Shown: positions 45,434 through 54,922 of the stretch, one piece after another
Layout of the letters: each line of letters starts with the position of its first letter
How positions within the stretch are numbered: position 1 is the stretch's first letter
From: Prolixibacteraceae bacterium
GTDB lineage: Bacteria; Bacteroidota; Bacteroidia; Bacteroidales; Prolixibacteraceae
DNA length: 56,513 nucleotides
Assembly: GCA_027858715.1 (NCBI GenBank)
Contig: JAQICD010000054.1
Location: 1-56,513, forward strand
Reading direction: 5' to 3'
The notes under the pieces: model-generated
What the model saw: the letters and a program-made list of their open reading frames with translations, nothing else
Databases searched by the model: none
What the model was told of the DNA's origin: nothing
Translations under genes and position numbers: made by a program

Positions 45434-46261
45434 ATGAGTTATTTAGATGATTTATTTGCCCTTGATGGCAAAGTGGCCGTAATTACCGGTGGTGGTGGTG
45501 TACTGGCTTCTGAAATTGGAGGAGGTTTGTCGAAAGCCGGTGTAAAAATCGTGTTCCTCGATATAAACGAAGAGGCAGCCCACGAAGCTGCAAAGCGCAT
45601 AGAAGAACAGGGCGGCATAGCCATTGGGCTTAAAACCAACGTGCTCGAGATGGACGCCTTGAAAGCAACCCGCGACGAGATTATTGCCCAGTACGGGAAA
45701 ATAGATATCTTGCTGAACGCTGCCGGTGGTAACATGCCCGGGGCTACTATTGCACCCGACCGAACCGTGTTCGATTTGGACATAAACGACCTCAACAAAG
45801 TTACCAATCTGAACTATAACGGTACCGTGCTGCCATCGATGGTTTTTGGTGAGGTTATGGCCAAGCAGCGTTCGGGTAATATCATCAATATTTCTTCGAT
45901 GGCTGCCATGCAGTCCATTACCCGTGTATTGGGTTACTCAGCAGCCAAAGCGGCCGTATCGAATTTTACCTCGTGGATGGCCATGGAGCTTGCCATGAAA
46001 TTTGAAGGTTCGGTGAGGGTTAATGCCATTGCTCCTGGATTTTTTATCGGCAACCAGAACCGCGCCCTGCTCACCAATCCCGACGGTAGTTACACTGAAC
46101 GTGGAAACAAGGTAATCAACAAAACGCCCATGGGCAGGTTTGGCCTTGCCAGTGAACTGGTTGGAGCCGTGCTGTTCCTGACTAGCGACAAAGCCGCATC
46201 GTTCGTAACAGGAATAGTGCTGCCCGTTGACGGTGGTTTCAGTACCTTTAGTGGGGTTTAG
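45434..46261 (+). CDS. SDR-type D-mannonate oxidoreductase (fructuronate reductase)
   Basis: 275-residue short-chain dehydrogenase: NAD(P)-binding TGGGGVLASEIG, the NAAGG motif, Ser in NISSMAA, Tyr-x3-Lys in GYSAAKAAV, and a C-terminal PVDGGFSTF. Between GH67 and mannonate dehydratase genes, the expected job is reduction of fructuronate to mannonate, as in other Bacteroidota that use an SDR in place of UxuB. That role rests on gene context and family resemblance. The start is 11 bases after GH67. Confidence 0.87.
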   Translation: MSYLDDLFALDGKVAVITGGGGVLASEIGGGLSKAGVKIVFLDINEEAAHEAAKRIEEQGGIAIGLKTNVLEMDALKATRDEIIAQYGKIDILLNAAGGNMPGATIAPDRTVFDLDINDLNKVTNLNYNGTVLPSMVFGEVMAKQRSGNIINISSMAAMQSITRVLGYSAAKAAVSNFTSWMAMELAMKFEGSVRVNAIAPGFFIGNQNRALLTNPDGSYTERGNKVINKTPMGRFGLASELVGAVLFLTSDKAASFVTGIVLPVDGGFSTFSGV

Positions 46262-46335
46262 AACCCTTTACCCCTCAGTCCTAGAGGGTCACTTCTTAAT
46301 TTGAAGCTTTTTAGCCTTTAACAATGAATTATTAA
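46262..46335. repeat. REP-like spacer element
   Basis: The spacer begins with CCCCTCAGTCCTAGAGGGTC, a small hairpin (CCCTC 46272-46276 with GAGGG 46284-46288). It resembles the same kind of G/C-rich intergenic repeat that intrudes into the start of the next gene, and differs in composition from the flanks. Confidence 0.4.
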
Positions 46336-47607
46336 ATGAAGAATCGAAACAATATAGCAGAAACCCAAAAGTCTCCGGCATTTATCCCGCAGAAAGCGGG
46401 AGGGGATTTAGGGGTAGCGGGGGGTATTTCCTTTCTCTATTCATGGCGCTGGTTTGGTCCTAACGACCGAATTACGCTGAATGAAATCAGGCAGACTGGT
46501 GCAAGCGGGATTGTTACAGCGCTGCACCAGGTTTCGGTTGGCGATGTGTGGACAGTTGAAGCCATTACCGAGCGTAAAAAAATGATCGAGAAAGAAGGAC
46601 TGACATGGAATGTGGTCGAGAGCCTGCCGGTGAGTGAAGATATTAAAAAGCATAGTGAAAATTACATGGAGCACATCGAAAACTATAAAATTTCGCTTCG
46701 CAACCTGGCTTCTTGTGGCATAAAAACCGTTTGCTACAATTTTATGCCAATTCTCGATTGGTCGCGCACCAGTTTAAAGCTGTTTTTCGAGGATGGAACT
46801 TATACTTCGGGGTTTCAATACCATATTTTTGCTGCCTTCGATTTGTTTATTCTCGAACGCGAAGGAGCCAAAAATGATTACCCGGAAGAGTTGGTGGCTA
46901 AAGCAAAGGCGTATTTTAGTCAGTTGGATGAAGTGGCCATCAATGAGCTGAAAAACACTATTTTGTATGGTTTACCCGGCTCAATGGAGGCATATACGCT
47001 CAATGAATTTAAAGCAATGTTGTTGTCTTATTCGGGCATTGATCGTAAAAAACTCAAAGAGCACTTAAGCTTTTTCTTGAACCAGGTTGTGCCGGTTGCC
47101 GAAGAGATTGATATAAAAATGGCCGTGCATCCCGACGATCCGCCATGGAATTTGATGGGATTGCCGCGTATTGTGTGTACCATTGATGATTTGAAAGATA
47201 TTGTGGCGATGGTCGATTCGCCTTCAAATGGTATAACGCTTTGCACAGGCTCACTTGGCGTTGGTCATTTTAATAATCTGAGCGAAATAACGCGCGAACT
47301 GGCACCATATATTCACTTTGTACACCTTCGGAATGTTGTTCGCGATAAGGGACTGAATTTTCAGGAAGAAACCTTTTTCGAAGGAGATGTTGACATGATT
47401 GGAGTTGTTAAAGATCTTCTAAAAGAAGGACGACGAAGAACTGAAAAAACCGGGGAAGAGTGGATTTTATCCTTGCGTCCCGACCACGGACACCAGATTC
47501 TTGACGATGCGGGCAAAGAAAATTACCCGGGTTACAGTTTATATGGGCGGATGAAAAATCTAGCAGAAATAAAGGGGTTGATAATTGGCATGATGAGCAA
47601 CGGATAA
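46336..47607 (+). CDS. uxuA: mannonate dehydratase, with N-terminal insertion
   Basis: Removes water from D-mannonate to give 2-keto-3-deoxygluconate. The 423-residue product shows SWRWFGPNDRITLNEIRQ, GASGIVTALHQV, WNVVESLPVSEDIK, VCYNFMPILDWSRT, MAVHPDDPPWNLMGLPRI and a C-terminal LRPDHGHQILDD. The enzyme normally begins a few residues before the WRWFGPND motif; here ~36 residues precede it, and bases ~46367-46436 look like a repeat read in frame (hairpin CCCGC/GCGGG at 46386-46400). No other ATG or GTG start lies between the insertion and the WRW motif, so the ATG at 46336 is used. Core seems intact; the extension may or may not be tolerated. Confidence 0.93.
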   Translation: MKNRNNIAETQKSPAFIPQKAGGDLGVAGGISFLYSWRWFGPNDRITLNEIRQTGASGIVTALHQVSVGDVWTVEAITERKKMIEKEGLTWNVVESLPVSEDIKKHSENYMEHIENYKISLRNLASCGIKTVCYNFMPILDWSRTSLKLFFEDGTYTSGFQYHIFAAFDLFILEREGAKNDYPEELVAKAKAYFSQLDEVAINELKNTILYGLPGSMEAYTLNEFKAMLLSYSGIDRKKLKEHLSFFLNQVVPVAEEIDIKMAVHPDDPPWNLMGLPRIVCTIDDLKDIVAMVDSPSNGITLCTGSLGVGHFNNLSEITRELAPYIHFVHLRNVVRDKGLNFQEETFFEGDVDMIGVVKDLLKEGRRRTEKTGEEWILSLRPDHGHQILDDAGKENYPGYSLYGRMKNLAEIKGLIIGMMSNG

Positions 47608-47612
47608 ATCTC

Positions 47613-48998
47613 TTATTGTCTCAATTTTTCAATTTCGTCAATTTCCATAGGCTTTTTGCGCCCCAGTAAACGGTTACTTCGTTTGGTGATAAGGTAGTCT
47701 TGTTCGATACGTACACCTCCGAAATTCATGTACGATTTTAGGTTTTTATAGTTGATAAAGTTTTCGAATTTCTTATCGGCTTTCCATAGTTTTATCAATT
47801 CCGGGATAAAATAAATTCCGGGTTCGATGGTTAGCACATGGCCGGGCAGAAGCTTTTTGGCCAGACGCAACGATTTTAATCCAAACAAGCTGCTTTTCGA
47901 TTCGCCGGGGTTATAACCTACATTTAATTCGCCCAGGTCTTCCATGTCGTGTACGTCAAGCCCCATCATGTGGCCTAAACCGGTAGGGAAGAACAGTGCA
48001 TGTGCGCCTTCAGCAATTGCTTCTTCGGTGTTTCCTTTGGTTATGCCTAGTTCTTTAAGCCCTTCGAAAATTACCCGGCAAGCATGCATGTGTACCTGTC
48101 TGAATTCAATTCCGGGCTTAAGCATATTGGCAGTAGCATAGTGTGCGTTTAGAACAAGCTGATATATTTCCTTTTGTTTGCGTGAAAAGTTTTTCGAAAC
48201 AGGAAAAGTACTGGTCAGGTCACCTGCATAATGTCTGGGCGTTTCGGCTCCGGCATCGAGTAAAAAGAGCTGACCTCTTTTTAGTGTGTTTCCATAATGG
48301 TGGTTGTGTAAAATTTCTCCGTGTACGGTTGCAATTATCGGGAACGATGGTTGTCCCTGACGCTCAAGTACAACCTGGGCAATCCTTGCCATTACATCGG
48401 CTTCTTTCATGCCGGGCTTTGCATATTTCATGGCTTCAACATGCATGTCAACACTCCAGTTTATCGCTTTTTCGAGCTCGGTGATTTCATCTTTTTCTTT
48501 TATTTCGCGCTGAGAAATTACAGCTTTCAGCAATTCTTCCGATGATTTTAATGCAAATTGGTCGGGTCTGATGTTGAGCAGGCGCAACAACTTAATTTTA
48601 TTTTCGGGTCGGTAAGGCGGTAAAAAATGGATATCACGCCCCGATGCAATTGCTTCGCGTAAAAAAGTGTAAAGTTTAACCGATGGTAAAACTTCATAAA
48701 TCCCTACTTTTTCGGCCTGTTCTTTTATTGAAGCTTGGTTGCCCATCCATACAATTTCATCCATTGAAAGTTCATCGCCAAATATTGTTTCCTGCTGGTT
48801 GTCGAGATCAATGGTTGCAACCACCGAAGGACGGTCGATACCAAAATAATATAAAAATGAGCTATGCTGCCTGAACGGGTATGGATTGTCGGGATAGTTC
48901 ATGGGCGATTCTTCGTTGCCCAGAAACAGAATAATACCGTTTTTTATTTTTGCTTTTAGAGCCTCGCGGCGCTGTACGTAAACTTGTGTAGTAAACAT
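47613..48998 (-). CDS. pepP: Xaa-Pro aminopeptidase (M24B)
   Basis: 461 residues. Cuts N-terminal residues before proline. An N-terminal AMP_N domain (~1-165) is followed by the pita-bread M24 fold with all metal ligands: Asp in LLDAGAETPRHYAGDLTST (two Asp), His in GLGHMMGLDVHD, Glu in TIEPGIYF and Glu in GVRIEQDYLIT. No signal peptide. It converges with uxuA and leaves five bases between stops; it is divergent from the response regulator gene, with the promoter in 48999-49107. Confidence 0.93.
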   Translation of the reverse strand: MFTTQVYVQRREALKAKIKNGIILFLGNEESPMNYPDNPYPFRQHSSFLYYFGIDRPSVVATIDLDNQQETIFGDELSMDEIVWMGNQASIKEQAEKVGIYEVLPSVKLYTFLREAIASGRDIHFLPPYRPENKIKLLRLLNIRPDQFALKSSEELLKAVISQREIKEKDEITELEKAINWSVDMHVEAMKYAKPGMKEADVMARIAQVVLERQGQPSFPIIATVHGEILHNHHYGNTLKRGQLFLLDAGAETPRHYAGDLTSTFPVSKNFSRKQKEIYQLVLNAHYATANMLKPGIEFRQVHMHACRVIFEGLKELGITKGNTEEAIAEGAHALFFPTGLGHMMGLDVHDMEDLGELNVGYNPGESKSSLFGLKSLRLAKKLLPGHVLTIEPGIYFIPELIKLWKADKKFENFINYKNLKSYMNFGGVRIEQDYLITKRSNRLLGRKKPMEIDEIEKLRQ

Positions 48999-49107
48999 AT
49001 CTTCTGATTGTTTTGAATATCAAAAATAATGTATTTCGTCTAGTTAACTAATAGTTTAGCAATATTTATTGTTATTTTGTGGAATTAAACACAGAGAACT
49101 ATTTGAT

Positions 49108-50268
49108 ATGGCAAAAATTTTAGTTGTTGACGACGAACGTGCAATACGCAATACTTTGAAAGATATTCTCGAATACGAGAAATACGAGGTTGAACTGGCC
49201 GAAGATGCTCACAAAGCACTCGAGGCAATTAAATTGGCTGAGTTTGATGTGATTTTGTGTGATATTAAAATGCCCGATATCGATGGTATTGAGTTGTTGC
49301 CTATGTTGGTTGAAAAGCAACCCGATGCGCCCGTGGTGATGATTAGTGGTCATGGAAATATCGACACTGCCGTTGAAGCCATTAAAAAAGGAGCATACGA
49401 TTTTATTGAAAAACCACTCGATTTGAATCGTTTACTAATAACTATTCGCAATGCCATGGACAAATCGAGCCTGGTGAACGAAACAAAGACGCTGCGAAAA
49501 AAAGTAAGTAAAAAATACGATATAGTGGGCAATTCTGAAGCTCTTACGAAAATGATTGAAATGACCGACAAGGTAGCTCCGACCGATGCCAGGGTGCTGA
49601 TTACCGGGGCTAACGGTACCGGTAAAGAGCTATTTGCCCGCCGCTTACACGATTTAAGCAGTCGTTCAGAAGGCTCTTTTGTCGAAGTGAATTGTGCAGC
49701 CATACCTTCCGAACTTATCGAAAGCGAACTGTTTGGTCATGAAAAAGGGGCTTTTACTTCGGCCATTAAACAACGCAAAGGTAAGTTTGAACAAGCCGAG
49801 GGAGGTACACTTTTCCTTGACGAAATTGGCGATATGAGTCTTTCGGCACAAGCTAAAGTTTTACGTGCATTGCAGGAGAGTGTGATAACCCGTGTGGGGG
49901 GCGATAAAAAAATTAAAGTTGATGTACGTGTAGTCGCTGCAACCAATAAAAATTTACAGAAAGAGATAGGAAACGGAAATTTTAGGGAAGATTTGTTTCA
50001 CCGTCTGGGTGTGATAATTATTAATGTCCCGAAATTGAACGACCGTCTTGAAGATATTCCTCTGCTGTCCGATTATTTTGTCGAACAGATATGTGGCGAA
50101 TATGGCATTCAGTCCAAGAAAATAGCAGATGATGCGATAGAAGAACTGAAGAAAATCAATTGGACCGGCAATGTCAGGGAGTTTAGAAATGTGATAGAAC
50201 GGTTAATCATTTTGGGCGGAGATGAAATAACAAAAAGTGATGTAATGAATTTTGTGCAACCTGTTTAG
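49108..50268 (+). CDS. sigma-54-type response regulator lacking a DNA-binding domain
   Basis: 386 residues. Receiver (1-~120) with Asp52 in LCDIKMPDIDG and Lys in FIEKPLD; AAA+ domain (~145-375) with Walker A TGANGTGKE, the loop GAFTSA (214-219), Walker B FLDEIGDMS and the sensor motif RVVAATNKN. It ends at DVMNFVQPV with no Fis-type HTH. The sigma-54-contacting loop is normally GAFTGA; here Gly is Ser218. I begin at the ATG of MAKILVVDD; 13 further upstream codons are open but not receiver-like. No partner kinase adjoins it. Confidence 0.88.
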   Translation: MAKILVVDDERAIRNTLKDILEYEKYEVELAEDAHKALEAIKLAEFDVILCDIKMPDIDGIELLPMLVEKQPDAPVVMISGHGNIDTAVEAIKKGAYDFIEKPLDLNRLLITIRNAMDKSSLVNETKTLRKKVSKKYDIVGNSEALTKMIEMTDKVAPTDARVLITGANGTGKELFARRLHDLSSRSEGSFVEVNCAAIPSELIESELFGHEKGAFTSAIKQRKGKFEQAEGGTLFLDEIGDMSLSAQAKVLRALQESVITRVGGDKKIKVDVRVVAATNKNLQKEIGNGNFREDLFHRLGVIIINVPKLNDRLEDIPLLSDYFVEQICGEYGIQSKKIADDAIEELKKINWTGNVREFRNVIERLIILGGDEITKSDVMNFVQPV

Positions 50269-50278
50269 TCATATTGCA

Positions 50279-51169
50279 ATGAAGGTTTTCAAACACTGGC
50301 TTAAAATACTCTTGTATGCATCTATAGGTTTTTTGCTTTATTACCTGCTTAAGTTTGATTATTTGATTTTTAGTGAAATCAGCTTTGACTATATCCTGGC
50401 CATATCTTCTATTATTTTATTATGGGGCGGCTTTTATGCCAGCACGCTTAGTTGGCGCATTGCATTGAAGCAACATGGATTTATTATTAGCAGGAAGTTA
50501 GCTGTTCATTCACATGGTATATCAGTATTTGCAAAGTATATACCGGGAAAGTTATGGGTAATAATCGGGCGGGCCAGTGTTGCGGCAAAAGAAAAATACT
50601 CGGTGAAAGTATTCAGTACAATTTCATTAAAAGAACAGTTGGTTTATTTGTTTGTTGGATTGTTGATTAGCCTCATAGGTTTGGTTTTTGTTGATATAAA
50701 CCCTTATTTTTTATTGATAGTTTTGGCAACCGTTTTGGGGTTGGGGCTATTTTTATTTTCTGAAAAAATTTACCGTTTTGCATTAAGTTTGTTTCAGCGA
50801 ATATTCAGGAAAGAGCTCGATGTGCCATTTGTAGGGATTAAAGAGTTGATGCATATTGGACTTGCTACATTTACTTATTGGACATTTTGGAGTATTGGAT
50901 TTTTCTTGCTATGTAAATCAATTTCACCCGAAATAAGTATTGTTGCAGCATTTGCTTTCCCACTGAGTGTGAGCTATGGTTTGCTGGCTGTATTTATACC
51001 CGGCGGTATTGGTGTGCGCGAAGGCATTATTGTTCTTGTTTTAACCTCCCTTGGGGTCGAAGCTCAGTTGAGTGTAACCATATCAGTGGTTTCCCGGTTG
51101 TGGTTCATTACCGGTGAAATATTTATATTTCTGTTGGCTCTGTTTTTTCGTAAGGAAAGAGAATTATGA
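50279..51169 (+). CDS. flippase-like integral membrane protein (UPF0104/AglD-like)
   Basis: About 296 residues with roughly seven or eight hydrophobic helices. The pattern resembles the lysylphosphatidylglycerol synthase TM region (flippase-like) family: YASTLSWRIALKQHGF, VFAKYIPGKLWVIIGRA, and the late motif FIPGGIGVREGIIVLVLT. The family includes proteins that may move lipid-linked sugars. It starts ten bases after the regulator; a start inside the regulator gene would be less likely. No synthase catalytic domain. The substrate is unknown. Confidence 0.82.
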   Translation: MKVFKHWLKILLYASIGFLLYYLLKFDYLIFSEISFDYILAISSIILLWGGFYASTLSWRIALKQHGFIISRKLAVHSHGISVFAKYIPGKLWVIIGRASVAAKEKYSVKVFSTISLKEQLVYLFVGLLISLIGLVFVDINPYFLLIVLATVLGLGLFLFSEKIYRFALSLFQRIFRKELDVPFVGIKELMHIGLATFTYWTFWSIGFFLLCKSISPEISIVAAFAFPLSVSYGLLAVFIPGGIGVREGIIVLVLTSLGVEAQLSVTISVVSRLWFITGEIFIFLLALFFRKEREL

Positions 51170-51216
51170 CAATTGAATTCAACTGGCTGTTAAATTCTCC
51201 CCACATTAATGAAGTT

Positions 51217-52359
51217 CTATTCCTTAATTGATTGGCTATAGAAAGTATTGTAGTAAGCATCTAAGAAGCCCCAACCAAAAGTATGTATTTTTCCTTCTTG
51301 TGTCAAAAATATTATATAGTCAAACTTTTTGATTTCATTTCTCATATTTAAATCTTTAGCGTTTAAAGGTTGTTCTGTGGTGCTAGGAAATACTTCATTG
51401 TAATAGAACCAAAACTTAGAATTTCCCCCAAAAACATTCTTATGTATTCCCAGGCCATAAATATTCCAATAAAAGCTATCTGCAATTACAAGTACGTTTA
51501 TTGAGTCTTTATCTGTTTTGTCAAACGAAAGTTGGGGATAACCATATTTTACATCCTTAATTGGAAATATCAAATTCATCGTTTGGCTGATATCGATATC
51601 GGCGCTATGCGCTTTCAATAATTTTATGGTGTCTAGTTTTATATCGGGTAAATCTTTCTTTGTTTTGTTTTCAATATAACTGACGATAGAATCACCGGCC
51701 AAAAAACCTCCGAAATAGCTCCAGTGTATCCCCGCTTTAGGGTAAAGCGGATACTTACTTTTTGATTGTTCTTTAAGGAACATACTGTTGAAGTCGATAA
51801 AGTCAATATTATTTTCTTTTAGTTTTCGAATATAGCTTTCTGAGTTTCTTTTTACATCTTTTTTTTGATAGTATTTAGGTATTTTATCTTCAAATAGTTC
51901 TGCTTTACTGGCTGCAAAGACGAATAGCATATGCTTGCCTTTTTTTTCAAGGTCGTCTCTTACAAAAACAAGTTTTTGCATTATCGAATCGATTTTTTCC
52001 TCCCCCAAATAAGTCCTCCCGTTATGTGCTTCTAAATAGCTTTGAGCAAAAAGAAAATTGTCTTTTCCAAAAACGATACCCCATGCATTTGCTTTCTTGA
52101 ATATCCAATAATCTATTTGATTATATGCACGTATAAACCATGTACGGAATCCAAAGTTCCTTGATATATAAAGTTCTGTGTTTTGTTGAAACTCTTGATT
52201 GAAAAATTTTTCCGCTGAAAATTTCTCATTTTTTACTTTTTCTGTATATCCGCTTAAGTTACCTTCATTATGAATGTTAAACCTTTTTTGTATTTGAGGG
52301 TATATTAACATCGATAGGATGAAAGCTGTAAATATGTATGTGATGATTTTCTGTGCCAT
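51217..52359 (-). CDS. SGNH-like (AlgJ/AlgX-type) acetylation-associated protein
   Basis: 380 residues with one N-terminal membrane helix (IITYIFTAFILSMLIYP) and an extracytoplasmic domain resembling AlgJ/AlgX-type proteins that assist exopolysaccharide O-acetylation. Conserved points: FRTWFIRAYNQIDY, a Ser in LVIADSFYWN and a His in AGIHWSYFGG. The usual Asp two residues before this His is Gly here, so catalysis is uncertain. It lies ten bases after the MBOAT gene on the same strand, which supports a joint role in acylating a surface glycan. Confidence 0.72.
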   Translation of the reverse strand: MAQKIITYIFTAFILSMLIYPQIQKRFNIHNEGNLSGYTEKVKNEKFSAEKFFNQEFQQNTELYISRNFGFRTWFIRAYNQIDYWIFKKANAWGIVFGKDNFLFAQSYLEAHNGRTYLGEEKIDSIMQKLVFVRDDLEKKGKHMLFVFAASKAELFEDKIPKYYQKKDVKRNSESYIRKLKENNIDFIDFNSMFLKEQSKSKYPLYPKAGIHWSYFGGFLAGDSIVSYIENKTKKDLPDIKLDTIKLLKAHSADIDISQTMNLIFPIKDVKYGYPQLSFDKTDKDSINVLVIADSFYWNIYGLGIHKNVFGGNSKFWFYYNEVFPSTTEQPLNAKDLNMRNEIKKFDYIIFLTQEGKIHTFGWGFLDAYYNTFYSQSIKE

Positions 52360-52369
52360 TGCTTCCTGT

Positions 52370-53788
52370 TTAGAATCTGAAATAAATAAATGGGTTAAAA
52401 TTAGAAACAGCTAATGAGCCTATACAAATAATTAAAAGAAGGAATGATATTATGAACATAATCCACTTTGTTGGGTAGGAGTATGAATCTGCGAAAATTA
52501 TTTGTTCCAGTTTTTTACCAAAATGGAACAGGGTTATAAATGAAAAAACAGATGCAATTATTATTGTGATTATGATTTTTGAGTTATCGATGAATGTAAT
52601 TGGGGTGAAATTAAACATGAATAGTTTTTTGTAGAACAAGAATATGTTGCTAAAATCTTCAATTTTAAATATCACCCACCCCATCATTGTAATCAAAAAA
52701 GTTATAGGTATGGCAATTGTCTTTCCTGCTTTTTTGAGAAGTTTCAATAAGAAAATTTTCTCAATTACAAGAAAAAAACCATGGAATGCACCCCATAGTA
52801 CAAAATTCCATGATGCACCATGCCATAGTCCGGAAATAAGGAAAACAACCCATAAGTTAAGGTACAGGCGTTTTTTTGTTTTTACCTGGTTGCCCCCCAG
52901 TGGGATATAAAGATAATCTTTTAGCCAGGCACCAAGTGTAATATGCCATCTTCTCCAAAACTCTGTTATGCTTCCTGAGATGTATGGATTATTGAAATTC
53001 TCGGGGAATTTGAACCCGAAAATCCGTCCAAGGCCAATTGCCATGTCTGAATACCCGGCAAAATCAAAGTAAATCTGAAAAGTATAACAAATAATCCCCA
53101 ACCAGGCTTCGGTTGAACTTATTGTGTCTATTGCCCCAAATGCACTGCTTGCATAAGCTCCCAGAACGTTTGCAATTAGTACTTTTTTTGCTAGCCCTAT
53201 GATAAACCTTATGAGACCGAGATAAATATTATCGATATTTTCATCTCTGTATTCAATTTGATCTGCAATTGTGTTAAACCTGATTATTGGTCCGGCAACC
53301 AATTGAGGGAACATTATTATGTACAGTAAATAGTCCCATACACGTTTAAGTGGTTTGTGAACGCCGCGATAAACATCAATTCCATAGGTTATTTTTTGAA
53401 ACGTGAAAAATGATATTCCTATTGGTAAAGCAACCGAAGTCCATTCTACCTTGTCAATTCCGGCATGGTTTAATAATGAATTTAATGATTCAATAAAAAA
53501 GTTGGCATATTTAAAATAGGAGAGTATTCCTATGGAAATAATCAAAGACACTGATAGTGCAATTCTTTTTATCTGCTTGTGAGGAGTTGTATGTATTATC
53601 TTTACAAGATAATAGTCAATAACAGTAGTTGTAATCAGTATCCCAATAAAATTTGGGGCTCCCCATATATAGAAGAAGATGCTCGATAGTAGCAAAAAAA
53701 CATTCTTGAGTTTTTTGTTTAACAAGTAATATCCTATTACTACAATCGGTAGAAAATAAAATAGAAATATAAAACTGCTAAATACCAT
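52370..53788 (-). CDS. MBOAT-family O-acyltransferase (AlgI-like)
   Basis: 472-residue multi-pass membrane protein that would move acyl (often acetyl) groups across the membrane to a glycan. Family motifs: IWGAPNFIGILITTTVIDYY near the start, ISFFTFQKITYGIDVYRG, FWRRWHITLGAWLKDYLYIPLGG and the catalytic His in ISGLWHGASWNFVLWG. The N-terminal PIVVIGYYLLNKKLKN stretch is typical of AlgI/DltB. Paired with the SGNH-like gene downstream. Product specificity is unknown. Confidence 0.92.
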   Translation of the reverse strand: MVFSSFIFLFYFLPIVVIGYYLLNKKLKNVFLLLSSIFFYIWGAPNFIGILITTTVIDYYLVKIIHTTPHKQIKRIALSVSLIISIGILSYFKYANFFIESLNSLLNHAGIDKVEWTSVALPIGISFFTFQKITYGIDVYRGVHKPLKRVWDYLLYIIMFPQLVAGPIIRFNTIADQIEYRDENIDNIYLGLIRFIIGLAKKVLIANVLGAYASSAFGAIDTISSTEAWLGIICYTFQIYFDFAGYSDMAIGLGRIFGFKFPENFNNPYISGSITEFWRRWHITLGAWLKDYLYIPLGGNQVKTKKRLYLNLWVVFLISGLWHGASWNFVLWGAFHGFFLVIEKIFLLKLLKKAGKTIAIPITFLITMMGWVIFKIEDFSNIFLFYKKLFMFNFTPITFIDNSKIIITIIIASVFSFITLFHFGKKLEQIIFADSYSYPTKWIMFIISFLLLIICIGSLAVSNFNPFIYFRF

Positions 53789-53821
53789 GTCTTTTTATAA
53801 AAAATGGATGTTTTTAGGTTG

Positions 53822-54922
53822 TTATTTATACAAACGTTCATTATCTTGAATATCCATCCACATAGCAAATAAAAGCGATTGAAAAGCACTAATAAATAAA
53901 AACATAAAAGCCAAAACAGTTACAGGATTTGCAGATGTTTGTGTAATAAGCCAATGGTTAAAAATTTTTATGCCAAAAGGAATAGCTGCAAAAAAAAGAA
54001 TGAACGAAATGTGATATAGTAAAAACAAAGGATGAAAATCACGAAATAGATATTTTTTCCATAAACGCATAAAAAATAGCTTGAATAATAATAACGAAAC
54101 ACGCGGAATAACCTTAAAAATTTTCATTTTGCTTTGTTCGCCCACATCGTATATTGGTTTTATTTCTACTTCTTTGATTGTACACATAGCAATATTTAGC
54201 TTGACTAACATATCGTTTGGCATGCCGTAACTTTTGTATATATCGAATAAGCGAATAGCATTTAAAGCTTTATTTGAAATTGCAGTGTATCCGGTTTGAG
54301 TATCAGAAACATGCCAATAACCACTTGCTAATTTAGTTAGAATAGATAATACTGAATTACCAATATAACGCACTTTAGGAATTACCAATAATGCACTTCG
54401 GTGGATAAGACGATTGCCCTTTACATAATCAATATCTTCGATAATAACCGGTTTGCAAATGCTTTCTAGTTCCGCCGGATCCATTTGCCCATCACCTGCC
54501 ATAACTGCTGTGCAATCGATACCATAATCTTTTGTCCATTTATATCCGCGAGCAATTGCAGCACCAACCCCTCCATTTTTGATATGATTTATCAAAATAA
54601 TTCTATCTTCATCTTCATGTGTGTTATATACTTCCGAAGGCGTATATCTTTCAATTTCCTTTTGTTGCATCTCCTGCAGTACCATAGTTGCTTTATTGTA
54701 TCTGTTAGGGGTTTCTGCATTCAAAATACTCGGGATTGTTATTTTGGGAGATGTGTCGTGTGCAATGTGTTCTTTTACAATATCTGCCGTACGGTCTGTT
54801 GAGGTGTCATTTACAACAATTATTCTGTCAACAAAATCAGGCATCGTTTCCAGAACCATACTAATTTGTGTTTCTTCGTTGTAACAAGGTACAACTACCG
54901 CTATTGTTTTATTGTTAATCAT
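53822..54922 (-). CDS. GT2 glycosyltransferase with C-terminal membrane helices
   Basis: 366 residues. GT-A fold start TIAVVVPCYNEETQISMVL, VVNDTSTDRTADIV, an unusually long charged insert (~60-115) before GGVGAAIARGYKW, the metal-binding VMAGDGQMDPAEL, and two C-terminal membrane helices (~300-350). Such enzymes often attach a sugar to polyprenyl phosphate. Its start overlaps the stop of the upstream membrane protein gene by eight bases, suggesting translational coupling. It belongs to the glycan cluster at the right edge. Confidence 0.87.
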   Translation of the reverse strand: MINNKTIAVVVPCYNEETQISMVLETMPDFVDRIIVVNDTSTDRTADIVKEHIAHDTSPKITIPSILNAETPNRYNKATMVLQEMQQKEIERYTPSEVYNTHEDEDRIILINHIKNGGVGAAIARGYKWTKDYGIDCTAVMAGDGQMDPAELESICKPVIIEDIDYVKGNRLIHRSALLVIPKVRYIGNSVLSILTKLASGYWHVSDTQTGYTAISNKALNAIRLFDIYKSYGMPNDMLVKLNIAMCTIKEVEIKPIYDVGEQSKMKIFKVIPRVSLLLFKLFFMRLWKKYLFRDFHPLFLLYHISFILFFAAIPFGIKIFNHWLITQTSANPVTVLAFMFLFISAFQSLLFAMWMDIQDNERLYK

